From Mucilaginibacter segetis (GTDB taxonomy: Bacteria > Bacteroidota > Bacteroidia > Sphingobacteriales > Sphingobacteriaceae): DNA of 64,000 nucleotides. Under the pieces are notes generated by a model that saw only the letters and a list, made by a program, of their open reading frames with translations, searched no databases and had not been told where the DNA came from. Shown here in pieces: positions 63,412 to 64,000 of the stretch. Made by a program: the position numbers and the translations under genes. Location: assembly GCF_016522075.1 (NCBI RefSeq), contig NZ_JAEHFW010000002.1, positions 682,001 through 746,000 of the forward strand, written 5' to 3'. Positions within the stretch are counted from its first letter, which is position 1. Every line of letters begins with the position of its first letter.

Positions 63412-64000
63412 ATGCAATTCAATTTAACTGAAGAACAAATTATGATTCGCCAGGCGGCGAGGGATTTTGCGCAAACCGAATTAAAACCGGGTGTAATTGA
63501 GCGCGATGAACATCAGAAATTTCCGGCTGAACAGGTAAAGATGCTTGGCGAGCTTGGTTTTTTGGGTATGATGGTGTCTCCTGAATATGGTGGTAGCGGC
63601 ATGGATGCCATATCATACGTATTGGTAATGGAGGAGTTATCCAAAGTAGATGCTTCTGCGTCAGTAGTGGTATCTGTTAATAACTCGTTAGTTTGTTACG
63701 GGCTGGAAAAATATGGAACCGAAGAACAAAAGCAAAAATACTTAGTGCCGCTTGCCAGGGGCGAAAAAATAGGTGCCTTTTGCCTTTCGGAACCTGAGGC
63801 AGGTTCTGATGCTACTTCGCAGCGTACTACAGCAATTGATATGGGCGACCATTATTTATTGAACGGAACTAAAAACTGGATCACCAATGGCAATTCAGCT
63901 TCTACCTATATAGTAATGGCGCAAACCGATGCGTCAAAAAAGCACCATGGGATTAATGCTTTAATTGTTGAGCGGGGAATGGAAGGATTTGAAGTGGGTG
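63412..64000 (+). CDS. Acyl-CoA dehydrogenase, 3' end outside the window
   Basis: 196 complete codons visible from ATG 63412. N-terminal helical domain ('LTEEQIMIRQAARDFAQTEL'), 'EYGGSGMDAISYVLVMEELS', then 'GAFCLSEPEAGSDATSQRTT' and 'NGTKNWITNG', the FAD and substrate-binding signatures of short-chain (butyryl-type) acyl-CoA dehydrogenases. The catalytic Glu domain lies beyond the window. It may be regulated by the terminator 59 bp upstream. Confidence 0.93.
   Translation, partial: MQFNLTEEQIMIRQAARDFAQTELKPGVIERDEHQKFPAEQVKMLGELGFLGMMVSPEYGGSGMDAISYVLVMEELSKVDASASVVVSVNNSLVCYGLEKYGTEEQKQKYLVPLARGEKIGAFCLSEPEAGSDATSQRTTAIDMGDHYLLNGTKNWITNGNSASTYIVMAQTDASKKHHGINALIVERGMEGFEVG

Overview
The window looks like a chromosomal segment of a Bacteroidota bacterium, most likely family Sphingobacteriaceae (Mucilaginibacter/Pedobacter-like). 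This rests on low GC, promoters of the TTTG-N20-TAnnTTTG type, no Shine-Dalgarno dependence, a fused lpxC/fabZ gene, PorX (type IX secretion regulator), a one-protein hybrid two-component regulator with a sensor propeller, several TonB-linked outer membrane proteins and many CxK-type lipoproteins. I see no insertion sequence, prophage, CRISPR array or canonical rRNA/tRNA gene.

Layout. 1-8.1 kb: the end of a DUF6515 protein, then a metal/redox/sulfur region holding a 16-cysteine copper-storage protein, a flavin reductase, two VOC proteins, an AhpD-like protein, a Crp-type regulator, a TauE exporter, a persulfide dioxygenase-rhodanese fusion, two half-size YeeE/YedE channels and a DUF2490 protein. 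Two matching GTGAC-N4-GTCAC dyads sit at the same distance from near-consensus -7 boxes in front of the TauE gene and the dioxygenase gene, so the adjacent Crp-type protein probably controls both. 8.1-12.8 kb: a TonB-dependent receptor with a small His/Cys secreted partner, then a hypothetical gene, a secreted cyclophilin and exonuclease III. 12.9-18.7 kb: an HD-lpxD-lpxC/fabZ-lpxA-ABC-efp block on the minus strand. 18.9-22.2 kb: porX-tsaE-ald. 22.2-32.2 kb: histidine phosphatase, YihY, a PDZ aspartic protease, a zinc metalloprotease, a collagen-like lipoprotein and a 971-residue outer membrane barrel. 32.2-43.4 kb: a receiver-only regulator, an orphan lipoprotein divergent from a 1415-residue hybrid sensor, two surface-sugar acyltransferases, YifB, a methyltransferase, a cupin and a small membrane protein.

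43.45-44.15 kb contains no protein gene. On the minus strand it carries two tandem tRNA-like RNAs preceded by a full-consensus promoter and followed by hairpins. Each folds as a complete cloverleaf with an oversized variable arm, a leucine-type D arm but a GUC anticodon and G73. The acceptor stems and variable-arm hairpins of the two copies differ by compensatory changes. This is the best candidate here for something undescribed.

44.15-64 kb: an Lrp-type regulator, RNA-modifying enzymes (RlmI-like, TrmB), an alkyltransferase-like protein, a YtxH/holin-like envelope cluster, an AI-2E family transporter, a sigma-54 response regulator coupled to a 69-residue DHp-only protein, enoyl-CoA hydratase and a B12-binding protein, glnS, an amidase, DUF4476, TerC, an ECF sigma/anti-sigma/secreted beta-repeat operon, an NR kinase-pnuC pair, an M13 peptidase and, at the right edge, an acyl-CoA dehydrogenase cut by the window.
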